Shown: one piece after another, positions 53,699-63,337 of the stretch
How positions within the stretch are numbered: the first letter of the stretch is position 1
How the letters are laid out: each line of letters begins with the position of its first letter
Source: Streptomyces sp. SPB162
GTDB lineage: Bacteria; Actinomycetota; Actinomycetes; Streptomycetales; Streptomycetaceae
Direction: 5' to 3'
Assembly: GCF_029504575.1 (NCBI RefSeq)
Contig: NZ_JAQFII010000001.1
Span: forward strand, 1,388,501 to 1,452,500
Length of the DNA stretch: 64,000 bases
Program-made: the position numbers and the translations under genes
The notes under the pieces: model-generated
Database searches by the model: none
Seen by the model: only the letters and a program-made list of their open reading frames with translations
What the model was told of the DNA's origin: nothing

Positions 53699-54496
53699 AT
53701 GATTCGACCCGGGAACCCCATGCCTGCGCACGGTCAGCCGCGCCCCGATATGGACGATGCGCTCCGGATGCCATCGGCAGCCGAACGCGCGCGAACTCTA
53801 GTCGAGGGTAACCCGTCGGCTGTACTGGTCATTCCCGGGCTGACCACCGTACCGCCCGGTCAACTGGTGCCCGAGATGCGCAGCGTCGGCCCCGAGGGCG
53901 ACGTGTTCCTGCTGTTCCCCACCGACTCCCCGGCCGTGCGGGCCGCGACCCACGCCGACGCCGACGAACTGACCGCTGTGTTGGAGATCACCGACGTGGC
54001 GCCGGTCTCGGTGCCGCACCGGATCCGCGGCCGCGCCTGGATCGCGGGCTGGCTGACGCCCGTGCGCGACGAACCGGTCGTGCCCGGCACGGCGCTGCTG
54101 CGGCTGGAGGTCGGCGAGGCGTCGGTCGACGACCTGTGGGGCGCGGATCAGGTGGAACCCGACGAGTTCGCCGACGCCGTCGCCGACCCGCTGGCGCCGC
54201 ACGAGACGGAGCTGCTCCAGCACCTGGCCACCGCGCACGGGGACCAGGTGGGGTGGCTGTGTGGGCTCGTCGACGGCTACGGCGGCCGGGACGGCGCCGA
54301 GTGCGCGGCGGCCCGGACGGCGGTGCCGGTGGCGCTGGACCGTTTCGGCCTGCGGGTGCGGTTCACCGACCCCGACGGCACCTTCGACGCCCGCTTCGAC
54401 TTCCCGGAGCCGGTGCGCGGCCAGGAGGAGCTGCACCGGGCGATGCACACCCTCTTCGACGCGGCCCGCGCCTCGGCGGACGATCTGCGCGGCTAA
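53699..54496 (+). CDS. DUF2470 / HugZ-like protein, iron-regulated
   Basis: 265 residues. An N-terminal split-barrel-like part (about 25-170) resembling pyridoxamine-5'-phosphate-oxidase folds and a C-terminal DUF2470 domain (about 175-262, HGDQVGWLCGLVDGYGG, RFGLRVRF, ELHRAMHTLF). This pairing is that of HugZ/HutZ-type heme-degrading or heme-binding proteins. Ribosome-binding site AGGAG 5 bases before the ATG. The iron box immediately upstream predicts repression by DmdR1 in iron-replete cells, consistent with heme-iron use; enzymatic activity is inferred. Confidence 0.82.
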   Translation: MIRPGNPMPAHGQPRPDMDDALRMPSAAERARTLVEGNPSAVLVIPGLTTVPPGQLVPEMRSVGPEGDVFLLFPTDSPAVRAATHADADELTAVLEITDVAPVSVPHRIRGRAWIAGWLTPVRDEPVVPGTALLRLEVGEASVDDLWGADQVEPDEFADAVADPLAPHETELLQHLATAHGDQVGWLCGLVDGYGGRDGAECAAARTAVPVALDRFGLRVRFTDPDGTFDARFDFPEPVRGQEELHRAMHTLFDAARASADDLRG

Positions 54497-54572
54497 GGGC
54501 TGTCCCGTAATCCCTGGTGGATCAGCGCGCGGCGTCAGATGCGGTGCATCGCACGCACCAGACGCCCCGGGC

Positions 54573-54616
54573 CCCGCCCTCCGGGCGGACGCCGGTATGT
54601 GTCAGACACGGCCTAG
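54573..54616. repeat. Second copy of the 44-bp dispersed repeat
   Basis: Identical over 44 bp to 15785-15828: inner CCGCCC/GGGCGG hairpin plus the right arm, but the left arm of the long inverted repeat is absent. Lies in the 144-bp gap between DUF2470 and rarA (convergent). The flanking GGGCTGTCCCGTAATCCC at 54503 resembles insertion-sequence ends, from memory only. Confidence 0.75.
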
Positions 54617-54640
54617 CCCGGTCCGGCGAAGCCGCCGGGG

Positions 54641-55990
54641 TCACTCCCCCGCCAGGCGCTCCCGGACGCGGTCGAGGACATCGGCATACCGGGCCTCCGC
54701 GCCGTAGCGGGTGGGTTCGTAGTAGCGCCGGCCGTGCACCTCGTCGGGGGCGTACTGCTGGGCGGCGATGGCGCCGGGCAGGTCGTGCGGGTACCGGTAG
54801 CCCTGGGCGTGGCCGAGCTTGGCCGCGCCCTTGTAGTGCCCGTCGCGCAGATGCGGCGGCACCGGCCCCGCCAGCCCCTTGCGCACGTCGGCGAGCGCCG
54901 CGTCGATCGCCAGGTACGCCGCGTTCGACTTCGGCGCCAGAGCGAGGGCGATCGCGGCCTGCGACAGGATGATGCGCGCCTCGGGGAAGCCGATCATCGC
55001 GACGGCCTGCGCCGCGGCGACCGCGGTCTGCAGCGCGCCCGGGTCGGCCAGGCCGACGTCCTCACTGGCCGAGATCATCAGCCGGCGGGCGATGAAGCGG
55101 GGGTCCTCCCCCGCCTCGATCATGCGCGCCAGGTAGTGCAGCGTGGCGTCCACGTCCGAGCCCCGGATGGACTTGATCAGAGCGCTCGCCACGTCGTAGT
55201 GCTGGTCGCCGTCGCGGTCGTACTTCACCGCGGCCCGGTCGACGGACTCCTCCAGCGTGCTGAGGCTGATCTCCTCCTCGCCCTTGGCGATGGCCGAGCC
55301 GGCGCCCGCCTCCAAAGCGGTCAGGGCGCGCCGCGCGTCCCCGCCCGCGATGCGCAGCAGGTGCGCCTCGGCGTCGGCGGGGAGGGAGACGGCCCCACCG
55401 AGACCGCGCTCGTGGGTGAGCGCCCGGTGCAGCACTCCGCGCAGGTCGTCGTCGGTGAGCGGCTCCAGGGTGAGCAGCAGCGAGCGGGACAGCAGCGGGG
55501 AGATGATCGAGAAGTACGGGTTCTCGGTGGTGGCCGCGATCAGGGTGACCCAGCGGTTCTCGACGGCGGGCAGCAGCGAGTCCTGCTGGGCCTTGCTGAA
55601 CCGGTGGATCTCGTCCAGGAAGAGCACCGTCTCACGGTCGTAGCCGCCGGACTGCCGCTTGGCACTCTCGATGACCGCGCGGACCTCCTTGACGCCCGCG
55701 GTGATCGCCGAGAGCTCGACGAAGCGCTTGTTGGTGGCCTTGCTGACCACGTATGCGAGGGTCGTCTTGCCGGTGCCGGGTGGGCCCCACAGGATCACCG
55801 AGGACGGTCCCGCCGGGCCGCCGCTGCCCTCGCCGACCAGCCGGCGCAGCGGTGAGCCCTGCTTGAGCAGATGCTGCTGGCCGACCACCTCGTCCAGGAC
55901 GCGCGGGCGCATCCGCACGGCGAGCGGGCTGTTGCCCGGCTCCCTCTCCTGGCGGTCCTCTGCGGCTGCGGTGAACAGGTCGGGCTCCAT
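54641..55990 (-). CDS. rarA: RarA/MgsA replication-associated recombination ATPase
   Basis: 449 residues. AAA+ core with [13 protein letters not shown] (Walker A), [14 protein letters not shown] (Walker B), [17 protein letters not shown] (sensor 1) and GGDARRAL (sensor 2), then the tetramerisation domain ([35 protein letters not shown]). Works at stalled replication forks. ATG at 55990 opens with EPDLF, the beta-clamp-binding-like N-terminus of the family. Confidence 0.96.
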   Translation of the reverse strand: MEPDLFTAAAEDRQEREPGNSPLAVRMRPRVLDEVVGQQHLLKQGSPLRRLVGEGSGGPAGPSSVILWGPPGTGKTTLAYVVSKATNKRFVELSAITAGVKEVRAVIESAKRQSGGYDRETVLFLDEIHRFSKAQQDSLLPAVENRWVTLIAATTENPYFSIISPLLSRSLLLTLEPLTDDDLRGVLHRALTHERGLGGAVSLPADAEAHLLRIAGGDARRALTALEAGAGSAIAKGEEEISLSTLEESVDRAAVKYDRDGDQHYDVASALIKSIRGSDVDATLHYLARMIEAGEDPRFIARRLMISASEDVGLADPGALQTAVAAAQAVAMIGFPEARIILSQAAIALALAPKSNAAYLAIDAALADVRKGLAGPVPPHLRDGHYKGAAKLGHAQGYRYPHDLPGAIAAQQYAPDEVHGRRYYEPTRYGAEARYADVLDRVRERLAGE

Positions 55991-56001
55991 ATCGTCCGAG
56001 C

Positions 56002-56721
56002 CTATGGCACGGGTGTGACAGCACCTCCTGCCGCGGCCAGCAGGGCCAGGACCAGTCTTGGGTCCGATCCCATCTCGGGGTGCCACTGCACACCCAGCGC
56101 GAAACCGGGTCCCGGCAGCTCGACCGCCTCCACGGTGCCGTCCTCGGCGTACGCGCTCACGGCCAGCCCGGCGCCGAGCGTGCCGACGGCCTGGTGGTGG
56201 TACGTCGGCACGCTGGTAGGGGCGGGGGCGATCCGGGCGAGCAGGGTGCCCGGCACCGGGGTCACGACATGGTCGCCGAAGACGCCCGGCGAGACGGCGT
56301 GGCCGTCGTGGCCCACCCTGTCCGGCAGGTGCTGGACGAGGGTGCCGCCGTACAGCACGTTCAGCAGCTGCATTCCGCGGCACACGGCGAGGACAGGGGT
56401 GCCGGAGTCGATCGCGGCCCGCAGCACCGCCAGTTCCCACCGGTCGCGCTCGCGGGCCCGCGGCCCGGTGCGCGGATGGCGCGGCTCCCCGTAGAGCGAG
56501 GGTTCGACGTCGGGGCCGCCGGACACGATGACGGCGTCCATCCTGGCGACCGCCGTCGCCGCGACGTCCGGATCGTCCGGCGGCAGCAGCACGGCGATAC
56601 CGCCCGCGGAGCGGACCATGCGGGGGTAGACCTCCGGCAGCAGCACGACGTCGGTCTCCCAGACGCCCCACCGGGCGGTGTCGAGGTAGGTCGTGACGCC
56701 GACCAGCGGCTGCTCGGGCAT
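56002..56721 (-). CDS. Class I glutamine amidotransferase-like gamma-glutamyl hydrolase (PuuD-like)
   Basis: 239 residues of peptidase C26 type. [14 protein letters not shown], the nucleophile Cys in [17 protein letters not shown], and VQWHPEM with His/Glu. By family, PuuD cleaves gamma-glutamyl-GABA to GABA and glutamate, matching the gamma-glutamyl ligase nearby. ATG at 56721 has a full AGGAGG 8 bases upstream; an in-frame start 30 bp further is less likely. A candidate operator lies at 56750-56770. Ends 11 bp before rarA. Confidence 0.9.
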   Translation of the reverse strand: MPEQPLVGVTTYLDTARWGVWETDVVLLPEVYPRMVRSAGGIAVLLPPDDPDVAATAVARMDAVIVSGGPDVEPSLYGEPRHPRTGPRARERDRWELAVLRAAIDSGTPVLAVCRGMQLLNVLYGGTLVQHLPDRVGHDGHAVSPGVFGDHVVTPVPGTLLARIAPAPTSVPTYHHQAVGTLGAGLAVSAYAEDGTVEAVELPGPGFALGVQWHPEMGSDPRLVLALLAAAGGAVTPVP

Positions 56722-56749
56722 GGACCGGTCCTCCTGAACGAGTTTCTCC

Positions 56750-56770
56750 AAAGGTCTGTCTGCGTACCTT
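56750..56770. promoter_or_regulatory. AAAGGT-N9-TACCTT site upstream of the PuuD-like gene
   Basis: Inverted arms AAAGGT (56750-56755) and ACCTTT (56766-56771); form AAAGGT-N9-TACCTT. The same pattern with identical spacing occurs at 57583-57603 before the glutamine-synthetase-like gene. Likely GntR/FadR target. Confidence 0.45.
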
Positions 56771-56806
56771 TACGACTACCGGGACGCTGCGCAAGCCTCG
56801 CCCGGA

Positions 56807-57562
56807 TCAGGCGAGGAAACCGCGCAACAGGGCCGCCGTGCCCTCGGCGTGCTCGCGCATCACCGCCCCGGCGGCCGCCTCCTCGCCCGCGAGGATGGCC
56901 TCGACCAGCACCGCGTGCTGGCCCTGTGAGTGTTCGAGGTTGCGCACCAGGATGGGGATGCAGTCCAGGAGTTCGTTGACCTGGGCGCGCACCGCGGCGT
57001 ACTGCGTGGCCAGCGACGGGGAGCCGCAGAGCTCGGCGATGGTCAGGTGCAGCAGGGTGTCGGCGCGCCGGTAGTCGGCGGTGGCCGCGTCGCCGGTCTC
57101 GCGCAGCCGGCGGCGCAGCAGGTCCGCCTGCTCCCCGGTCAGTTCCGTGCGGGCGCACAGCCCGGCCGCCCCGACCTCCAGGACCTCGCGGAAGCGCAGC
57201 ACGTCGTCCAGGCCGCCGGCGCCCAGCCCGGCCGCGCGGCGGCGCAGCTCGTCCTCCGCGTCCGCCCGGCCCGCGCCGTGGGACGGCAGGCGGCCGCGGA
57301 CGAAGGTGCCGCCGTGCCGGCCGCGGCGGGTCTCGACCAGCCCCTGCTCGTGCAGCACCTTCAGCACCTCGCGCAGGGTGACGCGGCTGATCCGCAGCCG
57401 CTCGGCCAGCTCGCGCTCGGCGGGCAGCCGCTCCCCGTCGGGCACCAGGCCCAGGCGGACGACCTGGAGCAGCTGTTCGAGCGCCTCCTCGAAACCGTTG
57501 CCGCCGCGGACCGGCCGCAGCACCGGGGCCAGCGGATCGACGGAGATCCGACGCTCACTCAT
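56807..57562 (-). CDS. FadR-subfamily GntR regulator (FCD domain)
   Basis: 251 residues. N-terminal winged helix about 25-95 (LQVVRLGLVPDGERLPAERELAERLRISRVTLREVLKVLHEQGLVETRRG, quoted by position 32-80) and all-helical FCD domain about 110-245 with metal/ligand residues in FREVLEVGAAGL, DTLLHLTIAELCGSPSL and REHAEGT. Divergent from the glnA-like gene. Candidate operators AAWGGT-N9-TACCTT lie at both ends of the gene. Predicted repressor of amine catabolism, relieved by an amine or gamma-glutamyl product. Confidence 0.9.
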   Translation of the reverse strand: MSERRISVDPLAPVLRPVRGGNGFEEALEQLLQVVRLGLVPDGERLPAERELAERLRISRVTLREVLKVLHEQGLVETRRGRHGGTFVRGRLPSHGAGRADAEDELRRRAAGLGAGGLDDVLRFREVLEVGAAGLCARTELTGEQADLLRRRLRETGDAATADYRRADTLLHLTIAELCGSPSLATQYAAVRAQVNELLDCIPILVRNLEHSQGQHAVLVEAILAGEEAAAGAVMREHAEGTAALLRGFLA

Positions 57563-57582
57563 GCGCGGGCCCCTTCCCCTTC

Positions 57583-57603
57583 AATGGTTCCAACACATAC
57601 CTT
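57583..57603. promoter_or_regulatory. AATGGT-N9-TACCTT site between the GntR and glnA-like genes
   Basis: Same half-sites and exact 9-base spacing as the site at 56750-56770, in the 74-bp divergent promoter region. Confidence 0.45.
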
Positions 57604-57636
57604 AGTGCTTCCGTCCGATCCGAGAGGAACCCCCTC

Positions 57637-58998
57637 GTGGCAGATCGCACACCCCCCTTGTCCGTCGACGCGCTGCGCGCCCTGGTGGAGGCGGGGAAGG
57701 TCCACACCGTCATCCTCGGCTTCGCCGACATGCAGGGCCGGCTGCAGGGCAAACGGTTCGCCGCGCCGTTCTTCCTCGACGAGGTACTGGCCCACGGCAC
57801 CGAGGGGTGCAACTACCTGCTCGCGGTGGATGTCGACCTCAACACCGTCGACGGCTACGCGATGTCCTCCTGGGAACGCGGCTACGGCGACTTCGCCATG
57901 CACCCCGACGTCAGCACCCTGCGCCACGTGCCCTGGCAGGACGGTACCGCTCTGCTCATCGCCGACCTGGCCTGGAACGACGGCGAACCGGTGGTCGCCG
58001 CGCCCCGGCAGATCCTGCGCCGCCAACTGGGACGGCTGGCGGACCGGGGCTGGAGCGCCCACGCCGGCACCGAGCTGGAGTTCATGGTCTTCCGCGACAC
58101 CTACGAGCAGGCGTGGGACGGCGGCTACCGCGGCCTGACCCCCGCCAACCAGTACAACGCCGACTACTCGGTGCTCGCCACCTCCCGCGTCGAGCCGTTG
58201 CTGCGCCGCATCCGCAACGAGATGGCCGGGGCGGGTCTGACCCCGGAGTCCGCCAAGGGCGAGTGCAACCTCGGCCAGCACGAGATCGTCTTCCGCTACG
58301 ACGAGGCGCTCACCACCTGCGACCAGCACACCGTCTACAAGACCGGGGCCAAGGAGATCGCCGCCCAGGAGGGCGCCTCGCTCACCTTCATGGCGAAGTT
58401 CAATGAGCGCGAGGGCAACTCCTGCCACATCCACCTCTCCCTGCGCGACGAGGCGGGACGCCCGGTCATGGCGGGCGAGGACGGCGGGATGTCACCGCTC
58501 ATGCGGCACTTCCTGGCCGGGCAGCTCGCCGCCCTGCGCGACTTCGCCCTGCTGTACGCGCCCAACATCAACTCCTACAAGCGCTTCCGGCCCGGCTCCT
58601 TCGCGCCCACCGCGGTCGCCTGGGGCGTCGACAACCGCACCTGCGCGCTGCGCGTCGTCGGGCACGGCGCCTCGCTGCGCCTGGAGAACCGCGTCCCGGG
58701 CGGCGACGTCAACCCGTACCTGGCCGTGGCGGGCATGGTCGCGGCGGGCCTGTACGGCATCGAGCACCAACTGGAGCTGCCGGAGGCCTGCACGGGCAAC
58801 GCCTACACCGCCGACTACGAGCAGGTGCCCGGCACCCTGCGGGAGGCCGCCGGGCTGTGGGCGGCCAGCCCGATCGCCCGGGAGGCCTTCGGTCAGGACG
58901 TCGTCGACCACTACGGCAACATGGCGCGGATCGAACAGGAAGCGTTCGACACCGCCGTCACGGACTGGGAGCGGTTCCGCTCCTTCGAGCGGATGTAG
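57637..58998 (+). CDS. Glutamine-synthetase-like gamma-glutamyl-amine ligase (GlnA4/GlnA3/PuuA type)
   Basis: 453 residues with both GS domains: beta-grasp (FADMQGRLQGKRFAA, SSWERGYGDFAMHPD) and catalytic (HAGTELEFMVF metal Glu pair, GECNLGQHEIVFRY, GNSCHIHLSL, NSYKRFRPGSFAPTAVAWG, RLENRVPGGDVNPYLAV). The adenylylation tyrosine loop of true GlnA is missing, and the Asp/Glu that bind ammonium differ, as in Streptomyces GlnA3/GlnA4, which glutamylate polyamines or ethanolamine. GTG at 57637. First gene of a rightward operon with ALDH and SDR; PuuD-like hydrolase and GntR are divergent. Substrate (ethanolamine, putrescine or other) is inferred. Confidence 0.9.
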   Translation: MADRTPPLSVDALRALVEAGKVHTVILGFADMQGRLQGKRFAAPFFLDEVLAHGTEGCNYLLAVDVDLNTVDGYAMSSWERGYGDFAMHPDVSTLRHVPWQDGTALLIADLAWNDGEPVVAAPRQILRRQLGRLADRGWSAHAGTELEFMVFRDTYEQAWDGGYRGLTPANQYNADYSVLATSRVEPLLRRIRNEMAGAGLTPESAKGECNLGQHEIVFRYDEALTTCDQHTVYKTGAKEIAAQEGASLTFMAKFNEREGNSCHIHLSLRDEAGRPVMAGEDGGMSPLMRHFLAGQLAALRDFALLYAPNINSYKRFRPGSFAPTAVAWGVDNRTCALRVVGHGASLRLENRVPGGDVNPYLAVAGMVAAGLYGIEHQLELPEACTGNAYTADYEQVPGTLREAAGLWAASPIAREAFGQDVVDHYGNMARIEQEAFDTAVTDWERFRSFERM

Positions 58999-59009
58999 GG
59001 AAGCAACCC

Positions 59010-60377
59010 GTGACCGAGCACCACCAGGTACTGAACCCCGCCACCGAAGAGGTCATCGCCACCGTCACGGCGACCACCCCGGAAGGCGTCGACACCGCCG
59101 TCGCCGTGGCGGCCAAGGCGCAGCTCGGCTGGGCCGCGCTGGCCCCGGCCGACCGGGCGCGGGGCTTGCGCCGCTTCGCCGCCGAGGTCGACGCGCACGT
59201 CGAGGAACTCGCCGCGCTGGAGGTCCGCGAGGCCGGCCACACGCTCGGCAACGCCCGCTGGGAGGCCGGCAACGTCCGCGACCTGCTCGACTACGCCGCC
59301 GGCGGAGTGGAACGGCTCAGCGGCCGGCAGATCCCGGTCGCCGGTGGTGTCGACCTCACGTTCCACGAGCCGATCGGCGTCGTCGGCGTCATCGCCCCGT
59401 GGAACTTCCCGCTGCCGATCGCCGCGTGGGGCGCCGCCCCGGCGCTCGCCGCCGGCAACGCCGTCCTGCTCAAGCCGGCCGAGACCACCCCGCTGACCGC
59501 ACTGCGGCTGGCCGAGCTCGCCCTGTCCGCGGGCCTGCCGGAAGGGCTCTTCCAGGTACTGCCCGGCGCCGGTCCGGTCACCGGGACCCGGCTCGTCGAG
59601 CACCCGGACGTGCGGAAGATCGTCTTCACCGGCTCCACCGCCGTCGGCAAGCGGATCATGGAGCAGTGCGCCCGGCAGGTGAAGCGGGTCACCCTGGAAC
59701 TCGGCGGCAAGAGCCCCAACATCGTCTTCGCCGACGCGGACCTGGAACGCGCCGCCGCCGCGGCCCCGATGGCCTTCCTGGACAACGCGGGGCAGGACTG
59801 CTGCGCCCGCACCCGGATCCTGGTCCAGCGCGGGGTCTACGAGCGGTTCCTGGAGCTGCTGGTCCCGGCGGTCGAGGCCGTCAGCGTCGGCGACCCGGCG
59901 GACCCCGCCACCGAGATGGGCCCGCTGATCTCCGCGGTCCAGCGCGAGCGGGTCCGTTCCCTCGTCACGGACGACCTGCCGGTGGCCGCCCGCGGCAGTG
60001 TCCCCAAGGGGCCGGGCTTCTGGTACCCGCCCACGGTCCTGGCCCCGGTCGGCGCCGCCACCCCCGCCGCCACCGAGGAGATCTTCGGCCCGGTCGCCGT
60101 CGTGCTGCCCTTCGAGGACGAGGCGGACGCGCTGCGGCTCGCCAACGCCACCCGCTACGGGCTGTCCGGCTCGATCTGGACCCGCGACCTCGGCCGGGCC
60201 CTTCGGATGTCGCGCGGGGTCGCGGCGGGCAATCTGTCGGTCAACAGCCACAGCTCGGTCCGCTACGCGACCCCGTTCGGCGGCTTCGGCGAATCCGGCC
60301 TGGGCCGGGAACTGGGCCCCGACGCCCTCGCCGCCTTCACCGAGACCAAGAACGTCTTCATCAGCACCGAGGAGTAG
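59010..60377 (+). CDS. Aldehyde dehydrogenase
   Basis: 455 residues. IGVVGVIAPWNFP, FTGSTAVGKRI (NAD), LELGGKSPNIVF (general base E230), NAGQDCCARTRI (nucleophile C264) and EEIFGPVAVVLPF. Oxidises an aldehyde, probably gamma-glutamyl-aminoaldehyde or a related intermediate produced after gamma-glutamylation. GTG at 59010 with GGGAAG upstream, 11 bp after the GS-like gene. Confidence 0.95.
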   Translation: MTEHHQVLNPATEEVIATVTATTPEGVDTAVAVAAKAQLGWAALAPADRARGLRRFAAEVDAHVEELAALEVREAGHTLGNARWEAGNVRDLLDYAAGGVERLSGRQIPVAGGVDLTFHEPIGVVGVIAPWNFPLPIAAWGAAPALAAGNAVLLKPAETTPLTALRLAELALSAGLPEGLFQVLPGAGPVTGTRLVEHPDVRKIVFTGSTAVGKRIMEQCARQVKRVTLELGGKSPNIVFADADLERAAAAAPMAFLDNAGQDCCARTRILVQRGVYERFLELLVPAVEAVSVGDPADPATEMGPLISAVQRERVRSLVTDDLPVAARGSVPKGPGFWYPPTVLAPVGAATPAATEEIFGPVAVVLPFEDEADALRLANATRYGLSGSIWTRDLGRALRMSRGVAAGNLSVNSHSSVRYATPFGGFGESGLGRELGPDALAAFTETKNVFISTEE

Positions 60378-60383
60378 CAGCGC

Positions 60384-61175
60384 ATGTCAGAGCCAACCAC
60401 CACCGAAGTCTGCCGCCGCCTGGTCGGCCGTACCGCGGTCATCACCGGCGCCGGCAGCGGCATCGGCCTGGCCACCGCCCGCCGCTTCGCCGCCGAGGGC
60501 GCCAACGTCGTGGTCGCCGACATCGACGAGGGGTCGGGCAAGGCCGCCGCCGAGGAGGTCGGCGGGATCTTCGTGAAGGTCGACGTGACCGACCCCGAGC
60601 AGGTCGAGGCGCTGTTCAAAACGGCGTACGACACCTACGGATCGGTCGACATCGCCTTCAACAACGCCGGGATCTCACCGCCCGACGACGACTCGATCCT
60701 GACCACCGGCCTGGATGCCTGGCGCCGGGTCCAGGACGTCAACCTGACGTCCGTCTATCTGTGCTGCAAGGCCGTGCTGCCGTACATGCAACGGCAGGGC
60801 CGGGGCTCGATCATCAATACCGCGTCCTTCGTGGCCAAGATGGGCGCGGCCACCTCGCAGATCTCCTACACCGCGTCCAAGGGCGGGGTCCTGGCGATGA
60901 CCCGCGAGCTGGGCGTGCAGTTCGCCCGTGAGGGCATCCGCGTCAACGCGCTGTGCCCGGGGCCGGTCAACACCCCGCTGCTGCGGGAACTGTTCGCCAA
61001 GGACCCGGAGCGCGCCGCCCGCCGGCTCGTGCACATCCCGGTGGGCCGCTTCGCCGAGCCGACGGAGATCGCCGCCGCGGTGGCGTTCCTCGCCAGCGAC
61101 GACTCCAGCTTCATGACGGCGAGCGAGTTCCTGGTGGACGGCGGCATCGGCGGGGCCTACGTCACCCCGCAGTAG
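60384..61175 (+). CDS. Short-chain dehydrogenase/reductase
   Basis: 263 residues. TGAGSGIGLA (21-30) binds NAD(P), NNAG, the triad S148 / Y162 / K166 in NTAS and YTASK, and the classical C-terminal GGIGGAY. 6 bp after the ALDH stop, so the same operon. D46 (VVADIDE) favours NAD(H). Could oxidise the alcohol carried by a gamma-glutamyl-ethanolamine-type compound to the aldehyde used by the ALDH; inference from position. Confidence 0.93.
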   Translation: MSEPTTTEVCRRLVGRTAVITGAGSGIGLATARRFAAEGANVVVADIDEGSGKAAAEEVGGIFVKVDVTDPEQVEALFKTAYDTYGSVDIAFNNAGISPPDDDSILTTGLDAWRRVQDVNLTSVYLCCKAVLPYMQRQGRGSIINTASFVAKMGAATSQISYTASKGGVLAMTRELGVQFAREGIRVNALCPGPVNTPLLRELFAKDPERAARRLVHIPVGRFAEPTEIAAAVAFLASDDSSFMTASEFLVDGGIGGAYVTPQ

Positions 61176-61191
61176 CCGCCATGGCCGCCCG

Positions 61192-61225
61192 GTCCCGCCG
61201 GGCCCCACGACGGGTGCGGCGGGAC
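61192..61225. terminator. Hairpin between the convergent SDR and VKOR genes
   Basis: GTCCCGCCG (61192-61200) and CGGCGGGAC (61217-61225), 16-base loop, midway between the two stops. Confidence 0.5.
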
Positions 61226-61238
61226 GGCGCGCGGGCTC

Positions 61239-61877
61239 TCAGACGAGCGACTTCCAGTACGACCACCAGCGGGTCAGGATCAGCATCACGATGATGCCGT
61301 ACCAGAGCACCGGCACGACCCAGTGGAACTCCAGGACCGCGGTGCGCACCCCGGCGGGGAGCCGGATGATGTCGTGCTTGATGTTGTGCACGGCCGTGTA
61401 CCAGAAGAGCGCGATGGTGACGACCCAGGCCAGGCAGCACCACAGGCACAGCGAGTTGATGCTGTAGAGCGACTGGTACTGCAGCCACGTCACGAACCCG
61501 ACGCCGAACAGGGTGCCGGCCTGCAGGCCGAGCCAGAACCAGCCGCGGTAGCGGGCGCCCGCGAGCACGCCCACGCCGATGCAGAGCACGATCGGGTAGG
61601 CGATCATGCCGATCATCGGGTTCGGGAAGCCGAACGCGTGCGCCTGCTCGCTCTTCATGATGTTGCCGCAGGAGATGATCGGGTTCAGGCTGCAGGCCGG
61701 AACGAAGTTCGGGTCCTCCAGCAGCTTGAACTTGTCCTCGGTGATCACGAAGGACGCGAGCGTCCCGAGCGCGCCACAGATGATCAGCAGCCACGCGAAG
61801 GCACGTCCCGCGCCGATGGTGCCCCTGGTCTCGCGGTCACCGTCGGTGATTGTCTGGTCGAGCGCCGAAGTCGTCAT
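61239..61877 (-). CDS. Vitamin K epoxide reductase (VKOR) family membrane protein
   Basis: 212 residues, about five TM helices. Loop cysteines C62 and C70 (ACSLNPIISCGN) and the active CLWC (C144, C147, plus C148) match VKOR; a conserved Ser/Asn set lies between. In actinobacteria these proteins reoxidise DsbA-like thiol oxidoreductases using menaquinone. No DsbA-like domain is fused. Upstream of hisS on the other side of a 186-bp gap; no promoter partner evident. Confidence 0.93.
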   Translation of the reverse strand: MTTSALDQTITDGDRETRGTIGAGRAFAWLLIICGALGTLASFVITEDKFKLLEDPNFVPACSLNPIISCGNIMKSEQAHAFGFPNPMIGMIAYPIVLCIGVGVLAGARYRGWFWLGLQAGTLFGVGFVTWLQYQSLYSINSLCLWCCLAWVVTIALFWYTAVHNIKHDIIRLPAGVRTAVLEFHWVVPVLWYGIIVMLILTRWWSYWKSLV

Positions 61878-62014
61878 ATCGCCGTTCCGTAGATCCGTCG
61901 TTAGCCCGCGCGGCTTTCATTGTGCACCAGTGGAAGGGCCCGCCGGTGCCCGGAGGTCCATCGAACGGTGGACACGGAAGGGTCCTCCTGGTCATCCCCG
62001 ACGGCGACCCGGAC

Positions 62015-62060
62015 ATGGCGAGGGGCCCGGACGGCGTCTGCTGTCCGGGCCCCTCGCCAT
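62015..62060 (-). terminator. Terminator after hisS
   Basis: Perfect 18-bp arms (62015-62032, 62043-62060) with a 10-base loop, 3 bp beyond the hisS stop. Confidence 0.85.
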
Positions 62061-62063
62061 CGT

Positions 62064-63326
62064 TCAGGCCAGCTTCTGCCGGAGCGTGGCGAGCAGCGCG
62101 TCCAGGGCGACCGGTGACTGCTCACCGCTCTGCATGTCCTTGAGTTGGACGATGCCTTCGGCGAGGTCGCGGTCACCGGCCACGATCGCGAAGCGGGCGT
62201 TGGCGCGGTTCGCGGACTTCATCGCGTTCTTCAGGCCCTTGCCGCCGAACGCGAAGTCCGTGGCGATGCCCGCCCGGCGCAGCTCGGTGACCGTGCCGAA
62301 GAGCGCGCGGCGCGCCTCCTCGCCGAGCGGAACGGCGAACACGTCCGTCGTCGCGGGCAGTTCGAGCTCGACGCCCTCGGCCTGCAGCGCCAGCACCGTA
62401 CGGTCCACGCCCAGCGCCCAGCCGACGGACGGCAGCGCGGGGCCGCCGATCATCTCGGACAGGCCGTCGTACCGGCCGCCGCCGCCCACCGCGGACTGCG
62501 AACCGAGTCCGTCGTGGACGAACTCGAAGGTGGTGCGGGTGTAGTAGTCGAGGCCGCGCACCAGCTTCTCGTCGTCCTCGAACACCACGCCCGCCGCCGT
62601 CAGCAGCTCGCGCACCTGCTCGTGGTAGGCCTTGCACGCCTCGCAGAGGTAGTCGCGGAGCACCGGCGCGCCGGTCAACTGCTTCTGCACCGCGTCGCGC
62701 TTGTCGTCGAGCACGCGCAGCGGGTTGATCTCCGCCCGGCGCACGGTGTCCTCGTCCAGGTCGAGCCCGGCCAGGAACTCCTGGAGCGCGGCCCGGTAGA
62801 CCGGACGGCACTCCTTGTCGCCCAGCGAGTTGAGCAGGATCCGGAAGTTCCGCAGTCCGAGCGTCCGGTACGCCTGGTCGGCGAGGATGATCAGCTCGGC
62901 GTCCAGCGCCGGATCCTCCATGCCGATCGCCTCGGCGCCGACCTGCGAGAAGTGCCGGTAGCGGCCCTTCTGCGGGCGCTCGTAGCGGTAGTACGAGCCC
63001 GAGTACCAGAGCTTGACCGGCAGGTTGCCGAGCTTGTGCAGGTTGTTCTGCAGGGCGGCGCGCAGCACGGAGGCGGTGCCTTCGGGACGCAGCGCCAGCG
63101 TGGTGCCGCCCTTGGTGGTGAGGGTGTACATCTCCTTGCTGACGATGTCGGTGGACTCGCCGACGCCGCGGGAGAAGAGTTCGACCGCCTCGAACCCCGG
63201 GGTCTCGATGTAGCCGTAACCCGCCCGCCGCAGCGGGGCGGAGATGGCCTCGCGCACCGCGAGGAAGACCGCGGAATCCGGCGGGGTCAGGTCGTAGGTG
63301 CCTTTGGGGGCCTGGAAAGTACTCAC
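62064..63326 (-). CDS. hisS: Histidyl-tRNA synthetase
   Basis: 420 residues. Class II core: [41 protein letters not shown] (by position about 110-138), histidine motifs [12 protein letters not shown] and GGGGRYDGL, then the anticodon-binding domain from about 325. GTG at 63326 opens [14 protein letters not shown], the family start. Follows the MBL-fold gene by 11 bp on the same strand. Confidence 0.98.
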   Translation of the reverse strand: MSTFQAPKGTYDLTPPDSAVFLAVREAISAPLRRAGYGYIETPGFEAVELFSRGVGESTDIVSKEMYTLTTKGGTTLALRPEGTASVLRAALQNNLHKLGNLPVKLWYSGSYYRYERPQKGRYRHFSQVGAEAIGMEDPALDAELIILADQAYRTLGLRNFRILLNSLGDKECRPVYRAALQEFLAGLDLDEDTVRRAEINPLRVLDDKRDAVQKQLTGAPVLRDYLCEACKAYHEQVRELLTAAGVVFEDDEKLVRGLDYYTRTTFEFVHDGLGSQSAVGGGGRYDGLSEMIGGPALPSVGWALGVDRTVLALQAEGVELELPATTDVFAVPLGEEARRALFGTVTELRRAGIATDFAFGGKGLKNAMKSANRANARFAIVAGDRDLAEGIVQLKDMQSGEQSPVALDALLATLRQKLA

Positions 63327-63337
63327 AGCAAGCCTGG

